NCBI GenBank assembly: GCA_009695405.1
Contig: SIAZ01000212.1
Span: 1-6,113, forward strand
Direction: 5' to 3'
From: Pedosphaera sp.
GTDB taxonomy: Bacteria > Verrucomicrobiota > Verrucomicrobiia > Limisphaerales > UBA9464
DNA length: 6,113 nucleotides
The notes under the pieces were generated by a model. The model was not told the origin of the DNA, ran no database searches, and worked only from the letters and a program-made list of their open reading frames with translations. Within the stretch, counting starts at the first letter, position 1. Every line of letters starts with the position of its first letter. Both the position numbers and the translations under genes were made by a program. Of the stretch, positions 1 through 6,113 are shown in pieces.

Positions 1-1
1 C

Positions 2-82
2 CTCCTCACCGCCATCCTCATGGAAACCTCCGATGAGTGGGAAACCGGACGCGCCTACTTCGCCGACCCATCCCAATCCTAA
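2..82 (+). CDS. IS256/Mutator-family transposase, C-terminal 26 residues (partial)
   Basis: Only the last 26 codons are inside the window; the gene enters from the left edge and ends at TAA 80-82. The visible tail contains LLTAILMETSDEWETGRAYF. The pattern (L)xxxLMExxxEWxTGRxY is typical of the extreme C-terminus of IS256-type (Mutator-like, DDE) transposases, which cut and paste or copy their own element. The catalytic DDE residues lie upstream and cannot be seen, so whether the enzyme is intact is unknown. A probable terminal inverted repeat follows about 30 bases after the stop, as expected for this family, where the transposase gene nearly fills the element. The identification rests on a short motif recognised by eye, so another DDE family cannot be fully excluded. 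Confidence 0.72.
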   Translation, partial: LLTAILMETSDEWETGRAYFADPSQS

Positions 83-110
83 ACAACCAACCAACCCCCA
101 CCTCCAAATT

Positions 111-130
111 CAGACTTTGACACTTTTACA
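111..130 (+). repeat. Probable right terminal inverted repeat of the IS
   Basis: This A/T-rich 20-mer with a TTGACACTTTTAC core lies 28 bases after the transposase stop. A coding-like reading frame on the opposite strand appears to begin directly beyond it, which supports a junction here. The matching left repeat is not in the window. Confidence 0.42.
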
Positions 131-440
131 GAAGAAAAGTTGCGCGGCCGGTTGACTCGGTTGTAATAGAAGCGATCCAGCAGTAATTCATAGCTGTCGG
201 CCTGAGTATCGTCGGGGACGATCTTGATGAATGGGAAGTCGTAGCAGACCAGACCTGCTGTTGTTCCTCATCGTGGTAAGCGGGGAGAAAGGGGTTGTGC
301 TTATTAGCGCCGAGGCCTAATTGTCCTAAAGGTGGCACGGGTGCCGAGCTTGCGGGTTTCGGCGCAGATTGAGGATTCGAAGCTGCGGGTTGACTCGCAA
401 TCGGCGGATTTGTCGGAGTACTAAGCGGGGGGGTTGGCCC
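131..440 (-). pseudogene. Frameshifted remnant of an unrecognised gene, truncated at the IS junction
   Basis: Two minus-strand reading frames join into one protein-like sequence. The first is open from 440 (after an in-frame TAA at 441-443) to about 250. It reads as a Pro/Ala/Ser-rich linker of about 35 residues, then LGQLGLGANKHNPFLPAYHD. The second frame is open from 267 leftwards and reads YDFPFIKIVPDD (241 down to about 208), then SYELLLDRFYYNRVNRPRNF, before running into the IS end near 130 and stopping inside it at 79-81. Joining them needs one frame change between about 244 and 270. Aromatic-rich, ordered residues in the second frame and a low-complexity linker in the first suggest real former coding sequence. 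No start codon precedes the linker, so the 5' part is also missing or altered. I do not recognise the family. The alternative is chance open frames, or a sequencing error in an otherwise live 3' end. Confidence 0.4.
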
Positions 441-476
441 TTATCGACCAACCTCGGCAACCCGTCACCTCATAAA

Positions 477-543
477 ATCGCTCAAGATGCAGGGAGTTAA
501 AGTCTCACCTGACTTTTGAGATCTATCTTGAAAAGTGAGCGAT
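477..543 (-). terminator. Nested inverted repeats past the thiC stop; possible thiC terminator
   Basis: An outer interrupted stem pairs ATCGCT (477-482) with AGCGAT (538-543) and CAAGAT (483-488) with ATCTTG (525-530), leaving a bulge at 531-537. An inner perfect 6-bp stem pairs AAAGTC (499-504) with GACTTT (511-516) around a 6-base loop. In the thiC transcript the outer stem is followed by UUUUA (from 477 leftwards), giving a short U-tract. The structure starts 18 bases beyond the thiC stop codon, a sensible place for a terminator. The stem is AT-rich and interrupted and the U-tract is short, so it is not a textbook intrinsic terminator. Confidence 0.35.
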
Positions 544-560
544 CTAGAGAGGGTCTACCC

Positions 561-2543
561 TTATCCTTTACTTCCTGCTTTCAAGTAAACTTCAGCGCCT
601 GATTCGACAAATTCTTTCGACTTTTCTGCTAGTCCTTTTTGGATAGCCTCCTCTTCAGCAATCCCCTGTTCGGCAGCGTATTTACGAACGTCTTCGGTGA
701 TTTTCATCGAGCAAAAATGAGGGCCACACATACTGCAAAAATGCGCCGATTTTGCGCCTTCTTGAGGGAGAGTCTCATCATGAAATTCTCGAGCAGTGAC
801 AGGGTCTAGGCCGAGATTAAACTGATCCTCCCAACGGAATTCGAATCGCGCTTTGCTGAGAGCATTGTCCCGATATTGAGCCCCTGGATGGCCCTTGGCT
901 AGATCCGCTGCATGGGCCGCTATTTTATAAGTGATCACGCCGTCTTTGACATCCTTACGGTTAGGCAGACCCAGATGTTCTTTGGGTGTGACGTAGCAAA
1001 GCATTGCACAGCCATACCACCCGATCATTGCAGCGCCAATGCCACTGGTAATGTGGTCATAGCCGGGAGCGATATCGGTGGTGAGAGGTCCGAGGGTGTA
1101 AAAGGGAGCCTCGTGACACCATTCGAGCTGTTTTGCCATATTCTCCTCAATCAAGTGTAAGGGGACATGACCGGGGCCCTCGTTCATCACTTGCACGCCG
1201 TGTTTCCACGCGCGTTCGGTGAGTTCACCTTGGACTTTAAGTTCGCCAAATTGCGCCTGGTCATTGGCGTCAGCAATCGAACCGGGGCGCAGTCCATCAC
1301 CGATGGAAAACGAGACATCATAGGCCGCCATGATTTCGCAAATATCATCCCAATGGGTGTACAGGAAACTTTCCCGATGATGGGTGAGGCACCATTTAGC
1401 CATGATCGATCCGCCACGGGAAACGATGCCAGTCATTCGACGGGCGGTAAGAGGGATAAAGCGGAGCAGGACCCCAGCGTGAATGGTAAAATAATCGACA
1501 CCCTGTTCCGCCTGCTCAATCAGGGTATCTCGATAGATTTCCCAAGTGAGATCTTCGGCTTTGCCGCCTACTTTTTCTAGCGCTTGATAAATAGGAACCG
1601 TGCCAATCGGGACAGGAGAATTCCGCAGAATCCACTCGCGGGTCGCGTGGATATTTTTGCCAGTGGAAAGATCCATCACCGTGTCGGCACCCCATTTGGC
1701 CGACCACCGCATTTTATCGACCTCTTCCTCAATACTGGAAGCGACAGCGCTATTGCCGATATTAGCGTTAATTTTAACGAGAAAATTACGCCCGATAATC
1801 ATCGGTTCTAATTCCGGATGATTGATATTAGCCGGAATGATTGCGCGACCAGCCGCAACCTCAGAACGGACAAATTCAGCAGTAATTTCTGTCGGAATCC
1901 GCTGGGGAAACCGGCGGAAAATGGAGGGGGTATATGGGCTATCAGAGACTTGGCTTGAACCCGTATGTTGCTTGTCGAGTTCATTACGGATGATATCCCC
2001 TTTTTGGTCACTCATTCGACTTGCACGCATGTTTTCGCGAATAGCGATGAATTCCATTTCGGGCGTGATGATGCCTTGGCGCGCGTACCATAGTTGAGTG
2101 ACGGGATGTCCGGCGCTGGCCCGGAGCGGACGGCGGCGTTGGCCACGAAGACCAGGGAATTCAACGAGCCGATTACGTTCAGCCAGACTGGCGTACTCAG
2201 CATGTTGACGCGATAAGTAGCCATTATCCTGAGGCTTCACTTCGCGACCCTCATACTCGCTCACATCCGCACGACGTAAAACCCAATTGGAGCGAAGCGG
2301 TGGCAGGCCTTGTTCTGCTGATCCTAGGAAAGCAGGATCCCCCCAAGGGCCAGAGGTATCGTAAACGCGTACAGGCTCATTTTCGATTGATTTGCCATCA
2401 AAACCTCGTGTCGGAGACAAGGTAATCTCGCGCATTGGGACGCGAATATCCGGATGCAAGGCCCCTGTAACATAGACGCGCGAGGAACTCGGCAGGGGTT
2501 CTTGGCTAGGGGATTTGACAGGTGAAGAGTTGGTGGCGGTCAT
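561..2543 (-). CDS. thiC: Phosphomethylpyrimidine synthase ThiC
   Basis: This cytosolic non-canonical radical SAM enzyme converts aminoimidazole ribotide (from the purine pathway) and S-adenosylmethionine into HMP-phosphate, the pyrimidine half of thiamin. At 660 residues it is the long form (E. coli is 631). An N-terminal ThiC-associated region (RVYVTG at 22, PDIRVPMREI at 31-40) precedes the barrel. Every family ligand I know from the E. coli enzyme is present at a constant +22 offset. Substrate contacts are N261, M290, Y319, H355, SRG 375-377, DGLR 416-419, E455 and Y482. Zinc ligands are H459 (GPGHVP) and H523 (KEHLGLP). The [4Fe-4S] motif CX2CX4C is C603, C606 and C611. The enzyme therefore looks intact. 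ATG 2543 is the only in-frame ATG between the riboswitch and conserved sequence. No Shine-Dalgarno precedes it. Expression should be controlled by the upstream TPP riboswitch. No other thi gene is adjacent. Confidence 0.98.
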   Translation of the reverse strand: MTATNSSPVKSPSQEPLPSSSRVYVTGALHPDIRVPMREITLSPTRGFDGKSIENEPVRVYDTSGPWGDPAFLGSAEQGLPPLRSNWVLRRADVSEYEGREVKPQDNGYLSRQHAEYASLAERNRLVEFPGLRGQRRRPLRASAGHPVTQLWYARQGIITPEMEFIAIRENMRASRMSDQKGDIIRNELDKQHTGSSQVSDSPYTPSIFRRFPQRIPTEITAEFVRSEVAAGRAIIPANINHPELEPMIIGRNFLVKINANIGNSAVASSIEEEVDKMRWSAKWGADTVMDLSTGKNIHATREWILRNSPVPIGTVPIYQALEKVGGKAEDLTWEIYRDTLIEQAEQGVDYFTIHAGVLLRFIPLTARRMTGIVSRGGSIMAKWCLTHHRESFLYTHWDDICEIMAAYDVSFSIGDGLRPGSIADANDQAQFGELKVQGELTERAWKHGVQVMNEGPGHVPLHLIEENMAKQLEWCHEAPFYTLGPLTTDIAPGYDHITSGIGAAMIGWYGCAMLCYVTPKEHLGLPNRKDVKDGVITYKIAAHAADLAKGHPGAQYRDNALSKARFEFRWEDQFNLGLDPVTAREFHDETLPQEGAKSAHFCSMCGPHFCSMKITEDVRKYAAEQGIAEEEAIQKGLAEKSKEFVESGAEVYLKAGSKG

Positions 2544-2654
2544 AGTCGTAAATTGAGCAAAAATTGGATTTGAAAACGCTGGTTCAGTATGGAAACCGAG
2601 TCCGACGGCCTCTATTGAGAAACCCGACGCGTTTAGCAGGGAAGGGGTGAGGGT
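2544..2654 (-). promoter_or_regulatory. thiC leader / riboswitch expression platform
   Basis: These 111 bases lie between the TPP aptamer and the thiC ATG. In the transcript, the 20 bases before the ATG (TTTTTGCTCAATTTACGACT) contain no purine-rich ribosome binding site, and I found no GC-rich hairpin with a U-run. Just after the aptamer is a pyrimidine block (2640-2654). Its CCCTTC (plus-strand GAAGGG, 2641-2646) is complementary to the GAAGGG at the 3' edge of the aptamer (plus-strand CCCTTC, 2660-2665), a possible competing helix. AAACGC and GCGTTT near 2631 and 2574 could also pair across the leader. The mechanism (attenuation, Rho, or translation) cannot be decided by eye. Confidence 0.5.
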
Positions 2655-2744
2655 GTCATCCCTTCGCCGACATAACCCAGATCAGGTTCCAAGGGTCTGG
2701 TACTGCGGTACCACTCTCAGCCGTGACAGAACGGCTCCCCAGAC
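2655..2744 (-). ncRNA. TPP riboswitch (THI element) aptamer controlling thiC
   Basis: On the minus strand the conserved blocks of the thi-box appear in order. They are GGGGAGCC (2740-2733), GGCTGAGA closing P2 (about 2723-2716), ACCCTTGGAACCTGATCTGG (2697-2678), GTTATGTCGGC, and GAAGGGA (2665-2659). The consensus CUGAGA (pyrimidine-binding) and CCUGAUCUGG...AUGCCGGCGAAGGGA segments are nearly perfect. A short P1 closes the fold: GTC (2744-2742) with GAC (2657-2655). P3 is the stem TGGTAC/GTACCA. The aptamer binds thiamin pyrophosphate. Its position directly upstream of thiC on the same strand indicates feedback control of thiamin pyrimidine synthesis. Boundaries are good to a few bases. Confidence 0.97.
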
Positions 2745-2829
2745 GCGCCGACTATGAAGCTCAGCGGCAAGGGTGCAAATGGCATTTTAGATTATGGGCC
2801 ACCGTCGATAAGAAATTTTCCCTGAACTT

Positions 2830-2860
2830 GAGACATTTTCTGGGTGATGTCGAATGTCTC
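2830..2860. repeat. 8-bp perfect inverted repeat upstream of pyc (operator or 5' UTR hairpin)
   Basis: GAGACATT (2830-2837) and AATGTCTC (2853-2860) are exact reverse complements separated by 15 bases, ending 26 bases before the pyc ATG. The spacing between half-site centres is 23 bases, about two helical turns, which would suit a dimeric repressor. It could equally form a hairpin in the pyc mRNA, just upstream of its ribosome binding site. No U-run follows, so it is not a terminator. No regulator gene is visible to match it to. Confidence 0.45.
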
Positions 2861-2872
2861 TTGCGGCAGAGT

Positions 2873-2877
2873 GAGGG
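2873..2877 (+). promoter_or_regulatory. pyc ribosome binding site
   Basis: GAGGG lies 9 bases before ATG 2887, a good Shine-Dalgarno match and spacing. An in-frame TAA at 2881-2883 sits between it and the start codon, so translation cannot begin further upstream. Together these fix the pyc start. Confidence 0.7.
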
Positions 2878-2886
2878 CTCTAAAAT

Positions 2887-5800
2887 ATGCCGTCTCGTTC
2901 CAAATCTGGAGTTACCCTGTCTGTGACCGAACCCGCGCCCTTTGGTAAATTGATGGCCGCAAATCGGTCTGAGATTGCGGTTCGCATCTTTCGCGCTGCT
3001 AATGAACTGAATCTCAAGACAGTGGCTGTGTACGCTCAAGAAGACCGCTTTTGCATTCACCGCTTCAAGGCCGACGAATCGTATTTAATCGGCTATGGAA
3101 AAGGTCCGGTTGCTGCGTACCTTGATATCGAGAGTATTGTGGCGACAGCGAAGGCCAAAGGTGTTGACGCCATTCACCCTGGTTATGGATTTTTAAGCGA
3201 GAATCCAGAGTTTGCGCGAGCCTGTGCGCGGTCGGGGATCACCTTTGTTGGTCCCAGCCCGAATCTGCTTGATATGATGGGTGACAAAACAGCAGCTCGC
3301 GGAGTGTGTCAGCGGATTGGTATTCCGACACTGCCTGGGACGGACGAAGCGATTTCAGATCGTGAAGAGGCTCTAAAAACAGCTCGCGGAATTGGATTCC
3401 CCTTGATCATTAAAGCGGCCTTTGGCGGTGGCGGTCGCGGTATGCGGGTGGTTCGCAAGGAATCCGACCTTTCATCGCTGTTAGCCGAAGCGCAAGGCGA
3501 GGCTGGACAAGCGTTCGGTAACTCATCTGTCTTTTTAGAAAAATATATTCCCAACGCAAAACATATTGAGGTGCAGATCCTAGGGGATCGTCACGGCAAT
3601 GTAATTCATCTCTACGAGCGCGACTGCTCCGTGCAACGGCGGCATCAAAAAGTCATTGAGGTGGCACCGTCTTTCGGAATGCCTGAGCATGTCATCCAAG
3701 AGCTTTGCGATGCGGCAGCACGTTTGGCGCGGGAGATCGGTTACGACAACGCAGGCACGGTAGAATTCCTCTATGATCTAGATCATCATGAGTGGTTCTT
3801 CATCGAGATGAACCCTCGGATCCAAGTCGAACATACGGTGACCGAGGTCCTGACCGGATTGGATTTGGTACGGGCCCAAATCTTAATCGCTCAAGGTCAT
3901 TCATTGCATTCTAAAGAAGTGGGAATGCCTGTGCAAAATCAGGTGCCCCGCAATGGATATGCCATTCAGTGCCGGATCACCACAGAGGATCCTGAAAATA
4001 AGTTCACTCCGGATTATGGTAAAATTTTGGCCTACCGTTCACCCGGCGGCTTTGGAATTCGATTGGACGGCGGCATGGGCTATTCGGGGTCGGTGATTAC
4101 CCCATTCTATGATTCAATGTTGGTGAAGGTAATCGCCTCAGATCAGAGCTATGAAATCGCTATGAACCGCATGGATCGAGCTCTTTCTGAATTTCGTATT
4201 CGTGGGGTGAAGACCAATATTCCGTTTTTAGAAAATGTCATCAATCATGAGCGCTTCCGTAGCGGACAGGCTACAACCACCCTGATTGATACAACCCCAG
4301 AACTGTTCACCTTCCGCAAGCGCAAGGATCGAGCCACTAAACTGCTGAATTTCTTAGGCAACGTCATTGTCAATGGAAACCCTCATGCCAAGGGTTTTAG
4401 GCCGTCGAAGGCGTTTGATGCGCCGGTAATTCCAAAGTTTAATCTAGCGGAGCCACTCCCCAAAGGGACGCGTGATTTATTGCTTCAGTTAGGACCGAAA
4501 GGGTTTGCGGAATGGACCCTAAAACAGAAGCGATTGTTGGTGACTGACACTACCTTTCGAGATGCGCACCAGTCCTTGATGGCGACCCGTGTGCGGAGTT
4601 ATGATATGTTGGCCTGTGCTGAGCCGATGGCTCAGCGGTTCGGGGATGCAAAGACGGGATTGTTCTCATTAGAAATGTGGGGAGGGGCGACATTTGACAC
4701 CGCGATGCGATTCCTGAACGAGGATCCGTGGGAGCGCTTACGGCAGTTACGAGCACGGGTCCCAAACATCTGTTTTCAGATGCTCTTTCGCGGATCAAAT
4801 GCGGTTGGTTATTCGAATTATCCGGATCATGTCGTGGCCGGTTTCGTCAAACACGCCGCCGCTTCGGGTATGGATATTTTCCGTATCTTCGATTCTCTCA
4901 ATTACCTTCCTAATCTCCAAGTGGCGATGGATGCCGTGCAGGACACACACGCCCTTTGTGAAGCTGCTGTTTGTTACACCGGCAATATCCAAGATGGCGC
5001 CCGAGATAAGTACTCTTTGAAGTACTATGTGAAGCTGGCGAAAGAGTTAGAAAAAAAAGGGGCCCACCTGCTGGCGATTAAAGATATGGCAGGCCTTTGT
5101 CGGCCTTATGCCGCTCAAAAATTAGTCAAGGCATTGAAAGAGGAAGTGGGAATTCCAATCCATTTCCACACCCACGATACCAGCGGAATCAATGCGGCAA
5201 GTATTCTACGTGCCAGTGATGCTGGGGTGGATGTGGTGGACCTCGCCATAGCCTCAATGAGCGGTAGTACGTCACAACCCAATCTTAATTCTGTGGTTGC
5301 GGCACTCCAAGAGACCCCGAGGGATACTCGGCTCGATCTGGGATCCCTCAACGAATTCTCCGATTATTGGGAGAAAGTACGGGAAATCTATTGTCCATTC
5401 GATACCGCTCCCAAGACAGGCTCCGCTGAGGTTTATCTCCACGAGATGCCGGGTGGACAGTACACCAATTTGAAGGAGCAGGCGGCGAGTATGGGAGTGT
5501 CTCACCGCTGGCCCGAAATCGCCCGTATGTATGCCGATGTGAACGGGCTATTTGGGGATATTGTTAAGGTGACGCCCTCCAGTAAAGTGGTCGGTGATAT
5601 GGCTCTGTTTCTCTTCAGCAAGGGCATTCGTGCTGCGGACGTCATCAATCTTGAACTCGGTTCTATGCCATTTCCGGAGAGTGTTATTGATATGCTTTCA
5701 GGCGGTTTAGGCTGGCCGGTTGGTGGATTTCCAGAAGCTATTCAACGAGTGGTTCTTGGTGAAAAACGCTTCAAGGAAGCGGCAGCTGCCTTTAAGGCGG

Positions 5801-6113
5801 GGCGAGCCGGTAATCGTGCGGAAGCAGTCAATCTCGGTAAGTTGCAAAAGGAACTGTCCGAAAAACTTAAACGCGAGGCTACGGACGATGATCTCTATTC
5901 GCATCTGATGTATCCGCAGGTGTTCGCTGACTTTTCGAAACACCTGACCCAGTATAGTGACGTTAGTGCTGTGCCCACCGCAGCCTTCTTCTACGGGCTA
6001 CGGCGCGGCGAAGAAATCAGCGTGGAAATCGAGTCCGGCAAGGTTTTAGTGATCCGTTTAGTGCAAGTGAGTGAACCGGATAAGGATGGACGCCGAACGG
6101 TGTCCTTCGAGCT
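2887..6113 (+). CDS. pyc: Pyruvate carboxylase, single-chain (3' end missing)
   Basis: This cytosolic biotin enzyme carboxylates pyruvate to oxaloacetate using ATP and bicarbonate, for anaplerosis and gluconeogenesis. The window shows 1075 codons of an expected ~1150. The biotin carboxylase domain spans about 17-470: ATP-grasp K176, glycine loop 180-185, QRRHQK with Q250 and H253, EMNPRIQVEH with E307, N309, R311 and E315, and R392. The carboxyltransferase domain spans about 550-830. It has FRDAHQS (D559, Q562), pyruvate-binding R635 and Y642 in LFRGSNAVGY, the carbamylated lysine K732 in IKDMAGL, and metal ligands H761 and H763 in HFHTHD. The conserved carboxylase C-terminal region includes HEMPGGQYTNL (to 862) and catalytic T896 in VTPSSKVVGD. 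Matching positions in Rhizobium etli PC (R621, K718, H747, H749, T882) fall at a constant +14. The biotinyl domain with its AMKM lysine lies beyond the edge. ATG 2887 is fixed by an upstream stop and a good RBS. Oxaloacetate decarboxylase alpha is excluded by the fused N-terminal biotin carboxylase. Confidence 0.97.
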   Translation, partial: MPSRSKSGVTLSVTEPAPFGKLMAANRSEIAVRIFRAANELNLKTVAVYAQEDRFCIHRFKADESYLIGYGKGPVAAYLDIESIVATAKAKGVDAIHPGYGFLSENPEFARACARSGITFVGPSPNLLDMMGDKTAARGVCQRIGIPTLPGTDEAISDREEALKTARGIGFPLIIKAAFGGGGRGMRVVRKESDLSSLLAEAQGEAGQAFGNSSVFLEKYIPNAKHIEVQILGDRHGNVIHLYERDCSVQRRHQKVIEVAPSFGMPEHVIQELCDAAARLAREIGYDNAGTVEFLYDLDHHEWFFIEMNPRIQVEHTVTEVLTGLDLVRAQILIAQGHSLHSKEVGMPVQNQVPRNGYAIQCRITTEDPENKFTPDYGKILAYRSPGGFGIRLDGGMGYSGSVITPFYDSMLVKVIASDQSYEIAMNRMDRALSEFRIRGVKTNIPFLENVINHERFRSGQATTTLIDTTPELFTFRKRKDRATKLLNFLGNVIVNGNPHAKGFRPSKAFDAPVIPKFNLAEPLPKGTRDLLLQLGPKGFAEWTLKQKRLLVTDTTFRDAHQSLMATRVRSYDMLACAEPMAQRFGDAKTGLFSLEMWGGATFDTAMRFLNEDPWERLRQLRARVPNICFQMLFRGSNAVGYSNYPDHVVAGFVKHAAASGMDIFRIFDSLNYLPNLQVAMDAVQDTHALCEAAVCYTGNIQDGARDKYSLKYYVKLAKELEKKGAHLLAIKDMAGLCRPYAAQKLVKALKEEVGIPIHFHTHDTSGINAASILRASDAGVDVVDLAIASMSGSTSQPNLNSVVAALQETPRDTRLDLGSLNEFSDYWEKVREIYCPFDTAPKTGSAEVYLHEMPGGQYTNLKEQAASMGVSHRWPEIARMYADVNGLFGDIVKVTPSSKVVGDMALFLFSKGIRAADVINLELGSMPFPESVIDMLSGGLGWPVGGFPEAIQRVVLGEKRFKEAAAAFKAGRAGNRAEAVNLGKLQKELSEKLKREATDDDLYSHLMYPQVFADFSKHLTQYSDVSAVPTAAFFYGLRRGEEISVEIESGKVLVIRLVQVSEPDKDGRRTVSFE

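Larger units (their letters stand above)
1..130 (+). mobile_element. Right end of an IS256-like insertion sequence (partial)
   Basis: This covers the transposase tail, a short C- and A-rich non-coding stretch (83-110) and a probable terminus at 111-130, CAGACTTTGACACTTTTACA. Read inward from the outside it is TGTAAAAGTGTCAAAGTCTG, a plausible terminal inverted repeat for this family. The exact outer base (about 128-131) is inferred. The left end and the partner repeat are outside the window, so neither the repeat pairing nor an 8-9 bp target duplication (which would begin near 131, GAAGAAAAG) can be confirmed here. Confidence 0.55.
2745..2886. promoter_or_regulatory. Divergent promoter region between thiC riboswitch and pyc
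   Basis: These 142 bases must contain the start of the thiC leader transcript (leftward) and the pyc promoter (rightward), unless either lies inside the riboswitch DNA. On the minus strand CATAATCTAAAATG (around 2798-2785) offers -10-like hexamers, but no good TTGACA-like -35 precedes them. On the plus strand TTGAGA (2828-2833) resembles a -35, without a convincing -10 at 17 bases. I therefore do not call individual promoters. A perfect 8-bp dyad (listed separately) lies in the pyc-proximal part. Confidence 0.45.

Noticed and set aside
150..397. 10-bp direct repeat GGTTGACTCG at 150-159 and 388-397
   Set aside because: There are only two copies, the bases flanking them do not match, and they fall in different reading frames of the relic; chance is the simplest explanation.
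1167..1580. 137-codon plus-strand open frame inside thiC
   Set aside because: It lies wholly antisense to highly conserved ThiC active-site sequence, has no RBS or family signature, and is the kind of shadow frame expected opposite a long gene.
2571..2600. GGTT...AACC hairpin followed by GCGTTTTC in the thiC leader as an attenuator
   Set aside because: The stem is only 4 bp with a 9-base loop and the T-run is 4 bases after GC, too weak to call an intrinsic terminator.
2881..2886. TAAAAT immediately before the pyc ATG as a -10 box
   Set aside because: It would place the transcript start inside the coding region, and the nearest -35-like TTGCGG is only 14 bases away. The RBS at 2873-2877 argues for a start further upstream.
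2723..2926. 67-codon plus-strand open frame across the riboswitch and pyc start
   Set aside because: It runs out of frame through the TPP aptamer, the dyad and the pyc start. The riboswitch and pyc explain this DNA fully.
2761..3060. 99-codon minus-strand open frame across the pyc start
   Set aside because: It overlaps the conserved biotin carboxylase N-terminus of pyc and the divergent promoter region, and its translation shows no recognisable protein features.

Overview
The window holds two well-conserved housekeeping genes transcribed divergently from a shared 343-base gap. On the minus strand is thiC (thiamin pyrimidine synthase) with a TPP riboswitch in its leader. On the plus strand is pyc, a single-chain pyruvate carboxylase cut off by the right edge of the window. 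The left 560 bases are accessory DNA: the end of an IS256/Mutator-type transposase gene with a probable insertion-sequence terminus, then what looks like a frameshifted relic of an unrecognised gene, then a block of competing inverted repeats just past the thiC stop codon.

The host is a bacterium of intermediate GC content. The bacterial TPP riboswitch, the long-form ThiC with its N-terminal ThiC-associated region, and the single-chain pyruvate carboxylase all fit this. The protein style is compatible with Verrucomicrobiota or a similar Gram-negative phylum, but that is an impression rather than an assignment.

Layout from left to right: 2-82 (+), transposase C-terminus; 111-130, probable IS terminal repeat; 131-440 (-), degenerate gene fragment; 477-543, nested inverted repeats, a possible thiC terminator; 561-2543 (-), thiC; 2544-2654 (-), thiC expression platform; 2655-2744 (-), TPP aptamer; 2745-2886, divergent promoter region with an 8-bp dyad; 2887 to the end (+), pyc.

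ThiC makes the HMP-phosphate pyrimidine of thiamin. The riboswitch senses thiamin pyrophosphate and should shut thiC down when the cofactor is plentiful. Pyruvate carboxylase makes oxaloacetate for anaplerosis and gluconeogenesis; it has no direct regulatory link to the riboswitch, which lies on the opposite strand. I see no convincing undescribed multi-gene system. The points most worth checking are the unusual thiC expression platform (no Shine-Dalgarno, no clear terminator, but a possible aptamer-competing helix), the dyad ahead of pyc, and the IS-adjacent gene relic.
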